A stretch of 35,347 nucleotides of DNA, from the NCBI RefSeq assembly GCF_014648195.1, contig NZ_BMQQ01000016.1:1-35347 (forward strand), written 5' to 3'. This DNA is from Streptomyces purpureus (lineage in GTDB: Bacteria; Actinomycetota; Actinomycetes; Streptomycetales; Streptomycetaceae). Shown in pieces: positions 27,849-34,062 of this stretch. Numbering within the stretch: the stretch's first letter is position 1; each line of letters opens with the position of its first letter. A program made the position numbers and the translations under genes. The notes beneath the pieces are model-generated. The model saw only the letters and a list, made by a program, of their open reading frames with translations. It was not told where the DNA came from and searched no databases.

Positions 27849-28285
27849 GCTGCTGCCTCCTGCCGACGGCTGGTACGTACGCGGGTGACTGTGCGGGCGG
27901 CACAGCCGAGGCGGTCGGCGATCTCGGCGGCGGACAGACCGGCGTGGGTGAGCTGGAGGATGACGCTGTTCCTCTGGCTCTTGGCGTCCTCGACCTCGGG
28001 TTCGCGCTCGGGCTGGTCGCGGCGGGTGCGGCGGATCGCGCGGCGCTGTCCTTCGGTCGTGCCGCCCCACACACCCTGCTCGCCGTGCGTGAGCGCGTAC
28101 TCCAGGCACTCCAGGCGGACTTCGCAGGAGAGGCAGACGGCCTTGGCGGCCGAGGACTGGCCGGTGCCGACCTCGGGGAAGAACAGGTCGGGGTCGACCT
28201 CGCGGCACCGGCCGTCGGCCTTCCAGTTGGTGCCCGCGCCCGGGAGGGTGGTCATCCCGGCCGCGGGGGTTTCGGAGGTGCTCAC
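27845..28285 (-). CDS. WhiB-family regulator with C-terminal helix-turn-helix
   Basis: 146 residues from GTG 28285, overlapping the upstream stop by 4 bases. Iron-sulfur ligands C27, C51-x2-C54-x5-C60 are all present, as is GVWGG (71-75) and the QRRAIRRTRR motif. The C-terminal 45 residues form an extra helix-turn-helix (VILQLTHAGLSAAEIADRLGCAARTVTRVRTSRR), so it can contact DNA itself. It is the first of two adjacent WhiB genes. Phage WhiB proteins are known to modulate host WhiB regulation and block superinfection; which of these applies here is not known. Confidence 0.88.
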   Translation of the reverse strand: MSTSETPAAGMTTLPGAGTNWKADGRCREVDPDLFFPEVGTGQSSAAKAVCLSCEVRLECLEYALTHGEQGVWGGTTEGQRRAIRRTRRDQPEREPEVEDAKSQRNSVILQLTHAGLSAAEIADRLGCAARTVTRVRTSRRQEAAA

Positions 28286-28836
28286 GCGGGCACCGCCTTC
28301 CGGCGCGTCTTGTCGCGCTTGCACGCCTCGCAGTAGGCGGTGCCGTCGCTTTCGTACCGGCCGTGCTCCGACTGGTCATGACCGTGAACGCACTGCGGCT
28401 TCCGCGCGCGGCCGCCGGTCAGGTACCGCAGCTGCTCGCGGGTCTGCATGCGGGTCGTCTCGTCGTCGACGTGCTCGGGAGCGACGCAGTGCCTGAACCC
28501 GCACTCGGCGAACGCGTAGCCCTGCGGGGCGCGGCCGTGCTGGATGCGGAACGCGATCGCGGCCGGGCTGTACGACTGGCCGCTGTACCGCATGACGGGG
28601 GTGCCAGCGGATTTGCCGCGCTCGCCGGTCCACTCCAGGTGGCCGCCGTCAACGGGCCGCGTCCGGGCGGCCCACTTCTCCTCGACCGTGAGCGGCTGCC
28701 GCTGCACGTTCGGGATGCCCTCCTCGCGGCGGATGGCGGCGACGCGGTGCTTGTCGCAGCGCAGTTGGCGGGCGATGGCCTGGTTATTCAGCCCCTCGTT
28801 GAGAAGGAGGACAATCTGCGCGCGGGTGGCATTCAC
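28282..28836 (-). CDS. Helix-turn-helix protein with HNH-like domain and zinc finger
   Basis: 184 residues from GTG 28836, overlapping the upstream stop by 4 bases. Order: helix-turn-helix (residues 5-40, IVLLLNEGLNNQAIARQLRCDKHRVAAIRREEG), HNH-like domain (63-123: GGHLEWTGER, YSPAAIAFRIQHGRAPQGYAF, AECGFRHCVAPEHV), then a C-terminal finger CVHGHDQSEHGRYESDGTAYCEACKR (C149, C169, C172 and His). The HNH-like part lacks the first catalytic His (Ala in its place), so nuclease activity is doubtful. It aligns with the extra domain of the WhiB fusion 400 bases downstream. Probably a DNA-binding regulator. Confidence 0.75.
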   Translation of the reverse strand: MNATRAQIVLLLNEGLNNQAIARQLRCDKHRVAAIRREEGIPNVQRQPLTVEEKWAARTRPVDGGHLEWTGERGKSAGTPVMRYSGQSYSPAAIAFRIQHGRAPQGYAFAECGFRHCVAPEHVDDETTRMQTREQLRYLTGGRARKPQCVHGHDQSEHGRYESDGTAYCEACKRDKTRRKAVPA

Positions 28837-29180
28837 TTCGCCTCCTCCTCGTTTGGGGCGTCGAGCCGGTCGTGGAGCTGGTTGGCGAGCGTCATCTCGT
28901 ACAGGCGCTGCTCCAGGCCGCAGTTGGCGCGGCGCTCGACGGCGAGTTGGCGGCGAAGTTCCGCGGTCTGCGCGTCGTCGACGACCCCGGCGCGGAGCTG
29001 GTCGACCGTGGCGACGAGGTCCTTCACGCGCCTCCGCAAGTCGTTGCGCTCCATCTCGATCTCGTTCTGCGGGAGGCGCCGGGCGGCGTTCTCCGCCTCG
29101 GCCAGCTGCTTGAGGACGACCGAGTGGGCCAGGGCGAGGGCGCTGAACGCGCGGCGGGAGACGAAGGGGAGTCGCATCAC
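28833..29180 (-). CDS. Coiled-coil protein, 115 residues
   Basis: Start GTG 29180 or ATG 29177 (adjacent codons; GGGGAGG upstream fits either). Almost entirely a heptad-rich coiled coil: SVVLKQLAEAENAARRLPQNEIEMERNDLRRRVKDLVATVDQL followed by TAELRRQLAVERRANCGLEQRLYEMTLANQLHDRL. It overlaps both neighbours by 4 bases. A structural or partner protein for the recombination genes beside it is possible; no domain allows more. Confidence 0.7.
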   Translation of the reverse strand: MMRLPFVSRRAFSALALAHSVVLKQLAEAENAARRLPQNEIEMERNDLRRRVKDLVATVDQLRAGVVDDAQTAELRRQLAVERRANCGLEQRLYEMTLANQLHDRLDAPNEEEAK

Positions 29181-29995
29181 GCCACCTCCCCGGCCTGCGT
29201 GTTGCCGGTGAGCTCGGAGAGGGACACGACCGAGGGGAACTCGTCCTCGGCGGTGATCTCGCCCTGCTGGATCGAGCGGAAGGACACCAGGAGCTGAGCG
29301 ACGTCGTGATCAGTCCACTTCACCGACGGCCGGCCGAGCTTCGTCTCGATGCGGTCCGCGGTGATGCCGATGCCCTCGAACGCCTTGACCGCGTCGGCGA
29401 TCCGCAGGTTCAGAGGCTTGCCGCCGCCGTCTCGGAGCGTGCGGGTGCACAGTTCCTTGGCCTCCTCGACGAACCAGGGCGGGAGGATCGCGAAGATCGC
29501 CTCACGAACGCGGCGGGCACCGTTGTTGGCGTTGTTCTCGTAGATGTCCCGCATGTCGGTGAGCTGCTTCGGGCCGCCCTTCTGGTCCCTCTTGTGCGGC
29601 ACGATGAACGTCGAGCTGTTACGGGTGTTCTTCTCGACGTCCCAGGCGTACGCCTGCATCTCGGACTCGCCGTACTCGTCGTCGCGGCGGAGCTCGGCGA
29701 GCCCGTACTGCACGTTGCCCCAGCAGCGGGCCAGCTCACGGGCCAGGTGCACGGACGGCCCGGACACTGTCTGCCCGGAGCGGGGGAACCGGTAGAACGC
29801 CCGCTCGGCGAGGTACGGCTGCTGGCAGGACTGCCGCATCTCGGCGATGGCGGCGGAGATGTCCCGGGGGCACTGCTGGGCGACGACGATGGCGGCCTGG
29901 ACCTCGGCGACCGCGCGGGACTGCTCCACGGCGGTGCCCTGCCCGACCCGCGCGGGTGCGGCGGCCGGGGTCATGCGTTCGATGGGCTGGTTCAC
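29177..29995 (-). CDS. Putative RecT/Erf-type single-strand annealing protein
   Basis: 272 residues from GTG 29995, overlapping the RecE-like gene stop by 4 bases. After a helical start (VEQSRAVAEVQAAIVVAQQCPRDISAAIAEMRQSCQQPYLAERAFYRFPRSGQTVSG) it has PSVHLARELARCWGNVQYGLAELRRDD, AYAWDVEKNTRNSSTFIVPHKRDQK, and RRVREAIFAILPPWFVEEAKELCTRTLRDG, then WTDHDVAQLLVSFRSI. The pairing with a RecE-like exonuclease is the classic phage recombination pair, so it is probably the annealing partner, loading on 3' overhangs. The family assignment is by context and remembered similarity. Confidence 0.7.
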   Translation of the reverse strand: MNQPIERMTPAAAPARVGQGTAVEQSRAVAEVQAAIVVAQQCPRDISAAIAEMRQSCQQPYLAERAFYRFPRSGQTVSGPSVHLARELARCWGNVQYGLAELRRDDEYGESEMQAYAWDVEKNTRNSSTFIVPHKRDQKGGPKQLTDMRDIYENNANNGARRVREAIFAILPPWFVEEAKELCTRTLRDGGGKPLNLRIADAVKAFEGIGITADRIETKLGRPSVKWTDHDVAQLLVSFRSIQQGEITAEDEFPSVVSLSELTGNTQAGEVA

Positions 29996-30879
29996 AGGTA
30001 CTCCTCGGTGTCGCGGGCGAGGGCCCACGTGGGCAGGGAAAGGAAGTGGGGTTGGTCGTCCGGCACGTAGCCGGGCCAGCGGCCGGACGCGGCGCACTCG
30101 GCGTAGAGCTGAAGGGCGCGGCGGTTCTTCGCGGCACCGACCCGCAGCGTCAGCAGGTCGAGCTGCACGACCGTGATCAGATACGGCGCGGTCTTCTCCT
30201 GGAAGACCAGCAGGAACACCGCAGACTCGTCGCCGAGTTCGAGGGCGCGGACGCCGTCGAGGTACCAGGCGGCCTGCTGGTGGTAGCCGTAGGTGTCGAC
30301 CGACCGGGCCAGCGCCTCCGGGGAGGCACAGGCGGTGGTCTTGTAGTCGGCGACGATCGTCCGGCCGCCGCGCGGGTGCGGCAGCCAGTCCAGCCGGGCC
30401 CGCCGCAGCACACCGGTCGGGGCGTCCCGCCAGAACAGCGACTGTTCCGGCCGGCCCGCGCCTGGCGCGAACACCGCAGAGGCGATGGGGTGGCGGCGCA
30501 GGGTGTCGGCCATGTCGTGCACGCGGTCGTAGTCGGTGGCCAGGAGCGCGATTCCACCGGCGGCCTCGACCGCGTCGCGCTCGGCGCGGGCAGCCTTCGT
30601 ACGCCAGTCGTCCGCCTCGATGGCGACCAGCTCCGGGCCGTCGCCGAGGACCAGCTTGTGTGCGGCGGTGCCGAAGTCGAACACGGCGCGGCGCGGCTGC
30701 GGGTGGTCCTGCTCGTACCGGAACAGGGCCGGGGCCTTCAAGATCGTGCGGGCGCCGGTCGACGACAGGGAGTCGCGGTGCGCGTGGTACTGCTCGGCGG
30801 GGAGGTTGGAGTACAGGCCGGGCTCGATGGGCCCGGCGGCCGGGGCCTCGACCGCCCCGGCCTGCGCGGTGTCGGTCAT
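29992..30879 (-). CDS. RecE-like exonuclease (PD-(D/E)XK, DUF3799 type)
   Basis: 295 residues from ATG 30879, overlapping the upstream stop by 4 bases. It has the family signature LSSTGARTILKAPALFRYE, FDFGTAAHKLVLG (H74), then SLFWRD with E145, RARLDWLP (D164) and VADYKTT (D178-Y-K180), the PD-(D/E)XK active site, followed by YGYHQQAAWYLDGV with the conserved Gln/Tyr. Such enzymes resect double-stranded ends 5'-to-3', making tails for the annealing protein. The gene directly precedes the presumed annealase. Confidence 0.88.
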   Translation of the reverse strand: MTDTAQAGAVEAPAAGPIEPGLYSNLPAEQYHAHRDSLSSTGARTILKAPALFRYEQDHPQPRRAVFDFGTAAHKLVLGDGPELVAIEADDWRTKAARAERDAVEAAGGIALLATDYDRVHDMADTLRRHPIASAVFAPGAGRPEQSLFWRDAPTGVLRRARLDWLPHPRGGRTIVADYKTTACASPEALARSVDTYGYHQQAAWYLDGVRALELGDESAVFLLVFQEKTAPYLITVVQLDLLTLRVGAAKNRRALQLYAECAASGRWPGYVPDDQPHFLSLPTWALARDTEEYL

Positions 30880-31199
30880 CGTGCACCCCCGCACGTGCAG
30901 TCCTCGAACGTGCGGCGGCAGGTCGGGCAGCGGCCGCCGGGGTAGACGTGGGTGAGGCAGATACCGCCCGCATACCCGTCGACTGCGACGACCGGCGAGC
31001 CGTGCCCGAGCGTCCAGGCGCGACTGCGGGTTGTTGTGTCCAGACTGCGGGCGAGGTCGACGTCACGCGGGTCGACGAACCGGCCCTCGGCCTTCGCCCG
31101 CCGGACACCGACTGCGAGCGGGTTGTCCGGTCGGACACCGGGGTAGGCGACGACACGCGTGCCCACCGGGTACAGGGCGTTCCACTCGTCGGCAGTCAT
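30876..31199 (-). CDS. Small protein with C-terminal zinc ribbon
   Basis: 107 residues from ATG 31199, overlapping the upstream stop by 4 bases. The N-terminal part (YPVGTRVVAYPGVRPDNP, TRSRAWTLGHGSPVVAVDGYAGGICLTHVY) is beta-rich and ends CPTCRRTFEDCTC, a compact zinc ribbon. This fold with SH3-like strands is frequent in actinophage early operons. Function unknown, possibly a nucleic-acid-binding accessory of the recombination genes. Confidence 0.7.
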   Translation of the reverse strand: MTADEWNALYPVGTRVVAYPGVRPDNPLAVGVRRAKAEGRFVDPRDVDLARSLDTTTRSRAWTLGHGSPVVAVDGYAGGICLTHVYPGGRCPTCRRTFEDCTCGGAR

Positions 31200-31420
31200 G
31201 CGGCGCTCCGGCTCTGCTGCTTCGGCAGCGGGTTGGTCTTGAAGTGCCGGCGGGTCGCGGCGTGCGAGGGGTGCCGGATCGCCGAGCGGCAGTACGGGTA
31301 GCCGTCCTCGGCCGCAGCCAGCTCGGCCGGGTCCGGCGCGTACGGGACGTCCCAGCGGGCACAGTCCGGGCCGTGCACCAGGTCGCTGGTGCCGCAGTCA
31401 CAGAAGCGGTCAGCGGGCAT
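31196..31420 (-). CDS. Small Cys-containing early protein, 74 residues
   Basis: ATG 31420, with a GGAGG ribosome site inside the upstream one-helix gene, which it overlaps by 11 bases; its end overlaps the next start by 4 bases. It contains RFCDCGTSDLVHGPDCARW and YPYCRSAIRHPSHAATRRH, i.e. Cys/His groups that could bind one zinc ion. No known family. Confidence 0.65.
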   Translation of the reverse strand: MPADRFCDCGTSDLVHGPDCARWDVPYAPDPAELAAAEDGYPYCRSAIRHPSHAATRRHFKTNPLPKQQSRSAA

Positions 31421-31493
31421 CGGTGCCTCCGAGGAGCAGTTCGAGGAGCCAGAAGACGAGGAACGCGAACGCGAGGGCGAAGAGGAGAATCAC
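31410..31493 (-). CDS. 27-residue single-helix membrane miniprotein
   Basis: GTG 31493 overlaps the upstream stop by 4 bases (GTGA) and its 3' end carries the ribosome site of the next gene. The product (MILLFALAFAFLVFWLLELL then LGGTDAR) is one hydrophobic helix with a short charged tail. Coupling at both ends supports a real gene, though it is too short for standard gene callers. It could modulate the membrane or a partner membrane protein. Confidence 0.55.
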   Translation of the reverse strand: MILLFALAFAFLVFWLLELLLGGTDAR

Positions 31494-31849
31494 GACGGCT
31501 CACCTGCCGCCTCGAACGCGGCCAGCTCCGCCGGGAACTTGGCGAAGTCCCGGCGGTACGCCTTGGCGACCAGGCGCCGCGCCCACGCCAGACGAGCCGT
31601 GACCTGCTCCCGCTCCTCGTCTTCGTCCGCCTCGCTGATCCGGTCGGACGCCGACAGCACGGCGTCCGAACCCTCCTGTACGAGCCGGGCCGCGACGGCC
31701 TGACGGACATCGGCCACGGTGAAGTGCTCTTCGTCCTCGACGTCCCAGTGCGTGGCGAACAGCACGAGAGAGAGCTCTTCGAGGGTGAGGCGGTGCTCGA
31801 CGCGGAGCTTGACGAGGACGCCAGCACCGCGGCTCATGTATGCGCTCAC
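31490..31849 (-). CDS. Small helical early protein, 119 residues
   Basis: GTG 31849 overlaps the upstream stop by 4 bases. Helical and charged: LVKLRVEHRLTLEELSLVLFATHWDVEDEEHFTVADVRQAVAARLVQEGSDAVL, then DEDEEREQVTARLAWARRLVAKAYRRDFAKFPAEL. The first part has a faint helix-turn-helix rhythm (LTLEELSLVLF). No family recognised. Confidence 0.65.
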   Translation of the reverse strand: MSAYMSRGAGVLVKLRVEHRLTLEELSLVLFATHWDVEDEEHFTVADVRQAVAARLVQEGSDAVLSASDRISEADEDEEREQVTARLAWARRLVAKAYRRDFAKFPAELAAFEAAGEPS

Positions 31850-32298
31850 GACGTCACCTCGGGCAGGTCGCGGCCGAGCGCGTAGTCGTGATGGTTCGGC
31901 CCGTCGTGCGGGTCCTCCTGCTGGCGCTGCCGGGCGGCCAGCTCGGTGGCCATGCGGGCCTGGAACTCGCAGGTGCTGCAGGGCTGGCCGTAGGTGTAGC
32001 CAGCGCCGCAGGTCCGGCACGTCTGGATCGGCGCGGGCGTCAGCGCCTCCAGTCCGGTGATCCGGTCCCGCTGCACCCGCAGCGCCTGCGCCGCGTCGGA
32101 CAGCGCCTCGTTCGTCGAGTGCCGCTCCGCCTCCAGTTCGGCCACCCGGGCCCGCAGCGCGGACATCTCCGCCGCGATCTCCGGCGACTGGAGCAAGCAC
32201 GCCGACTCCAGCGCCGCCGCGATACCCGCAGCCGTCTGCCGGGTCTGCATCGCAGCCAGGATCACCCCGGCCGCCGCGGTCACACGGGCCGCGTTCAT
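31846..32298 (-). CDS. Coiled-coil zinc-ribbon protein, 150 residues
   Basis: ATG 32298 overlaps the upstream stop by 4 bases. A helical N-terminal half with a coiled coil (IAAEMSALRARVAELEAERHSTNEALSDAAQALRVQRDRI) is followed by TCRTCGAGYTYGQPCSTCEFQ, a clear zinc ribbon, and an acidic end. Function unknown. Confidence 0.7.
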   Translation of the reverse strand: MNAARVTAAAGVILAAMQTRQTAAGIAAALESACLLQSPEIAAEMSALRARVAELEAERHSTNEALSDAAQALRVQRDRITGLEALTPAPIQTCRTCGAGYTYGQPCSTCEFQARMATELAARQRQQEDPHDGPNHHDYALGRDLPEVTS

Positions 32299-32576
32299 GC
32301 CGCACCGCCCAGCGTCCGCACGGGACCGAACCACACGACGATCGCGCTCGGCGTCCACGGATACGAGGGCCCCTCGCCCGCGTCCTCCGGGGCCTGCGGG
32401 CTGTCGCACACCATGTGCGGCTCGCCCTCGGCCGTTACACCGGCCTGCCGCCACACGTCGCCGTCACGATCCACCAGGACCAGCGCCACCGGAGCGGGCG
32501 GCAGCGAGGCGGTGAACACGACCCGGTACGTTCGCCGGTCCCCGGTGGGGATGTTGGTGGGTAGGGTGATACTCAC
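32295..32576 (-). CDS. Early protein of unknown function, 93 residues
   Basis: GTG 32576 is chosen because GAGGAACC lies just upstream; ATG 32654 would add 26 residues but has no ribosome site. The product SITLPTNIPTGDRRTYRVVFTASLPPAPVALVLVDRDGDVWRQ... WTPSAIVVWFGPVRTLGGAA is beta-rich. It is the first gene of the long coupled operon after the excisionase-like gene. Not recognised. Confidence 0.6.
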   Translation of the reverse strand: MSITLPTNIPTGDRRTYRVVFTASLPPAPVALVLVDRDGDVWRQAGVTAEGEPHMVCDSPQAPEDAGEGPSYPWTPSAIVVWFGPVRTLGGAA

Positions 32577-32657
32577 GGTTCCTCGATTCGTTGGGTTGAG
32601 GGTGCCGAGGGGTCGCATACGGACCAGGCCCGGTCCGGGCGGCCCCGTTTTCATGGG

Positions 32658-32876
32658 TCAGGCAGCGGCGCGCTGGCCGAGCTCGTCGGCGGCCTCGCAG
32701 GCCGCGAGCCACGCCTCGACGGTGGTGCGCCGGAACAGGACCTGCCGGCCCCTGCGCATCCCCTGGGGCGCCTGGCCGCGGTGGCGCATGATCAGGACGG
32801 CGTTAGTCGTCGTGTGGAGGATGGCGGCGAGTTCCTTCGTCGTCATGAACGGCGAGGCGGTGCTCGTCTCGCTCAT
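32658..32876 (-). CDS. Excisionase-like helix-turn-helix protein
   Basis: 72 residues from ATG 32876 (CGGAGACC upstream). The pattern FMTTKELAAILHTTTNAVLIMRHRGQAPQGMRRGRQVLFRRTTVEAWLAA is the MerR-like winged helix of Xis/AlpA-type proteins (HTH_17): helix-turn-helix, wing with basic turn, and WL near the end. Such proteins bend DNA at the attachment site and turn integrase toward excision, or act as small activators. It overlaps the Cro-like gene by 74 bases in another frame, so the two are co-transcribed. The integrase lies 1.2 kb to the right on the opposite strand. Confidence 0.75.
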   Translation of the reverse strand: MSETSTASPFMTTKELAAILHTTTNAVLIMRHRGQAPQGMRRGRQVLFRRTTVEAWLAACEAADELGQRAAA

Positions 32877-33087
32877 CGTTGGTCTCCGTTCTGTCTCGTT
32901 GGAGGTCTGCAATCCGACATCCGAGGACATCGGCGATGCGGGCCATGACCTCGGGTTGGGGGCTCCTTAGGCCGCGTTCGATGCGCGACAGGTAACCGGC
33001 GTTGATCTGGGCGGCGTTGGCGAATCTGCGCAGGCCGTAGCCACTCAGTTCGCGCTGCCGTCGGATTTCTGATCCATCGGGCTGCAC
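32803..33087 (-). CDS. Cro-like XRE-family regulator (likely leaderless)
   Basis: 94 residues from GTG 33087; a TTG at 33135 would extend it by 16 residues but has no ribosome site. XRE helix-turn-helix: IRRQRELSGYGLRRFANAAQINAGYLSRIERGLRSPQPEVMARIADVLG, followed by a charged tail (DRTETNDERDEHRLAVHDDEGTRRH). A promoter at 33123-33095 would begin transcription at about 33088, so the mRNA has no leader, as for lambda cI and many actinomycete regulators. It is the first gene of the leftward early operon, facing the CI-like gene across the operators. Confidence 0.8.
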   Translation of the reverse strand: MQPDGSEIRRQRELSGYGLRRFANAAQINAGYLSRIERGLRSPQPEVMARIADVLGCRIADLQRDRTETNDERDEHRLAVHDDEGTRRHPPHDD

Positions 33088-33094
33088 GTCTCCG

Positions 33095-33123
33095 ACGCTA
33101 CACAACGAAACCCAACGACGCAA
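33095..33123 (-). promoter_or_regulatory. Leftward early promoter (PR-like), leaderless
   Basis: -35 TTGCGT (33123-33118), 17-base spacer, -10 TAGCGT (33100-33095), TAnnnT form. The -10 ends seven bases before GTG 33087, so transcription starts at or within one base of the start codon. Three CAACG repeats lie in the spacer and -35. Confidence 0.6.
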
Positions 33124-33254
33124 CGAGGAACGCAAGGAAACTTATTGAAAGGTCTTGTGTGTGTGACGTGTGAGGGTTGCCTAATAAAAGCGAAGAGGAC
33201 GACTGGATCCGGTCTCGCCTCGTTGGCGATCTAGCCTTAATCTGTTGCCCAACG
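33103..33254. promoter_or_regulatory. CAACG operator repeats in the divergent immunity region
   Basis: CAACG occurs at 33103-33107, 33113-33117 and 33121-33125, and CCAACG or its complement CGTTGG at 33112-33117, 33221-33226 and 33249-33254. These probably bind one or both XRE regulators facing each other here, forming the lysogeny switch. I found no convincing -35/-10 pair for the rightward gene. Confidence 0.5.
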
Positions 33255-33324
33255 GTGCCTATCGGTGCCCGGCGTCGGGCAGACGCAGACGGAGTAACGA
33301 CAGCACGAGAGGCGGCCACCCCCC

Positions 33325-33732
33325 ATGAACCGCGACCCCAAGATGTGGGCCCGGCTCGGCCACGCTCTCGCCCATGGCAGGCAAGCCCAGGGCCTCAGTC
33401 AGGGCGAGCTGGCCGAGCGCGCGAACGTATCCATCGGCAGCGTCCAGTCCGCCGAGGCCGGCACCGTCCCCAAGGCGCGGATGCCCTACACCGTCCCCGC
33501 CATCGCGAAGGCTCTGGGCTGGCCACCAGGCTCGGTCGATACCGTGCTCGACGGCGGCGACGTCCCCGGCGGATGGGTGGACGCTCCGGTCCAGCCCCTC
33601 ATCGACGAGGAGCGTCTCGGGGAGATCCTCACGAACTCGATGGTGCGTCACATGGACGGCGCCACGGGCGCCGAGATCAAGGCTGCGACCAAGGCGGCGC
33701 TGGATGCTTTGCGTCGAGAAGGCCTGATCTGA
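33325..33732 (+). CDS. CI-like XRE-family repressor
   Basis: 135 residues from ATG 33325 (GAGAGGCGG about 10 bases upstream). The N-terminal XRE domain is WARLGHALAHGRQAQGLSQGELAERANVSIGSVQSAEAG (about 8-46), with helix 3 at SIGSVQSAEAG and IAKALGWPPGSVDTVLDGG closing the fold. The C-terminal half (EERLGEILTNSMVRHMDGATGAEIKAATKAALDALRREGLI) is helical and may be a dimerisation domain. It is shorter than classic CI (no peptidase domain), like many actinophage immunity repressors. It reads away from the Cro-like gene and towards integrase. Confidence 0.75.
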   Translation: MNRDPKMWARLGHALAHGRQAQGLSQGELAERANVSIGSVQSAEAGTVPKARMPYTVPAIAKALGWPPGSVDTVLDGGDVPGGWVDAPVQPLIDEERLGEILTNSMVRHMDGATGAEIKAATKAALDALRREGLI

Positions 33733-33855
33733 AGACGGATTGCGTACAACTTTGAACAGAACCTGCATACGGATAGCGACCAAGCGGTCACGCGGCATAT
33801 TCTCCTGGCACCCGGAGTTGATCGCTCCGGAGCACCTACGCACGGGGGTTGTCGC

Positions 33856-34062
33856 ATGCCCGAAAAACCAGCCGTCGTTGCCGCTAACCTCGGGCCGAGG
33901 GTCGCCGCATTCACCGCCCACCTCCACGGCCGACCCGTCGCCGTCATCAACTCCGCGGCCGGGCGCAGCCCCGAACTGCGCCACCAGGCCGTGGCCGCCC
34001 TCCTCGGCGTCGGACTGGACGCCGGCCTGATCCTCGGAGCACTGCATGGGGTACGTCGCTGA
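33856..34062 (+). CDS. Small protein overlapping the integrase start
   Basis: 68 residues from ATG 33856, ending 17 bases inside the integrase gene, so the two are coupled. The sequence AVVAANLGPRVAAFTAHLHGRPVAVINSAAGRSPELRHQAVAALLGVGLDAGLILGALHGVRR is helical and non-membrane by eye. Neither neighbour explains it. A partner of integrase or a regulator is possible, with no recognised family. Confidence 0.5.
   Translation: MPEKPAVVAANLGPRVAAFTAHLHGRPVAVINSAAGRSPELRHQAVAALLGVGLDAGLILGALHGVRR

Noticed and set aside
33733..33855. Promoter before the small gene and integrase
   Set aside because: TTGAAC at 33752 lacks a matching TAnnnT at a proper distance, so I could not support a specific promoter.
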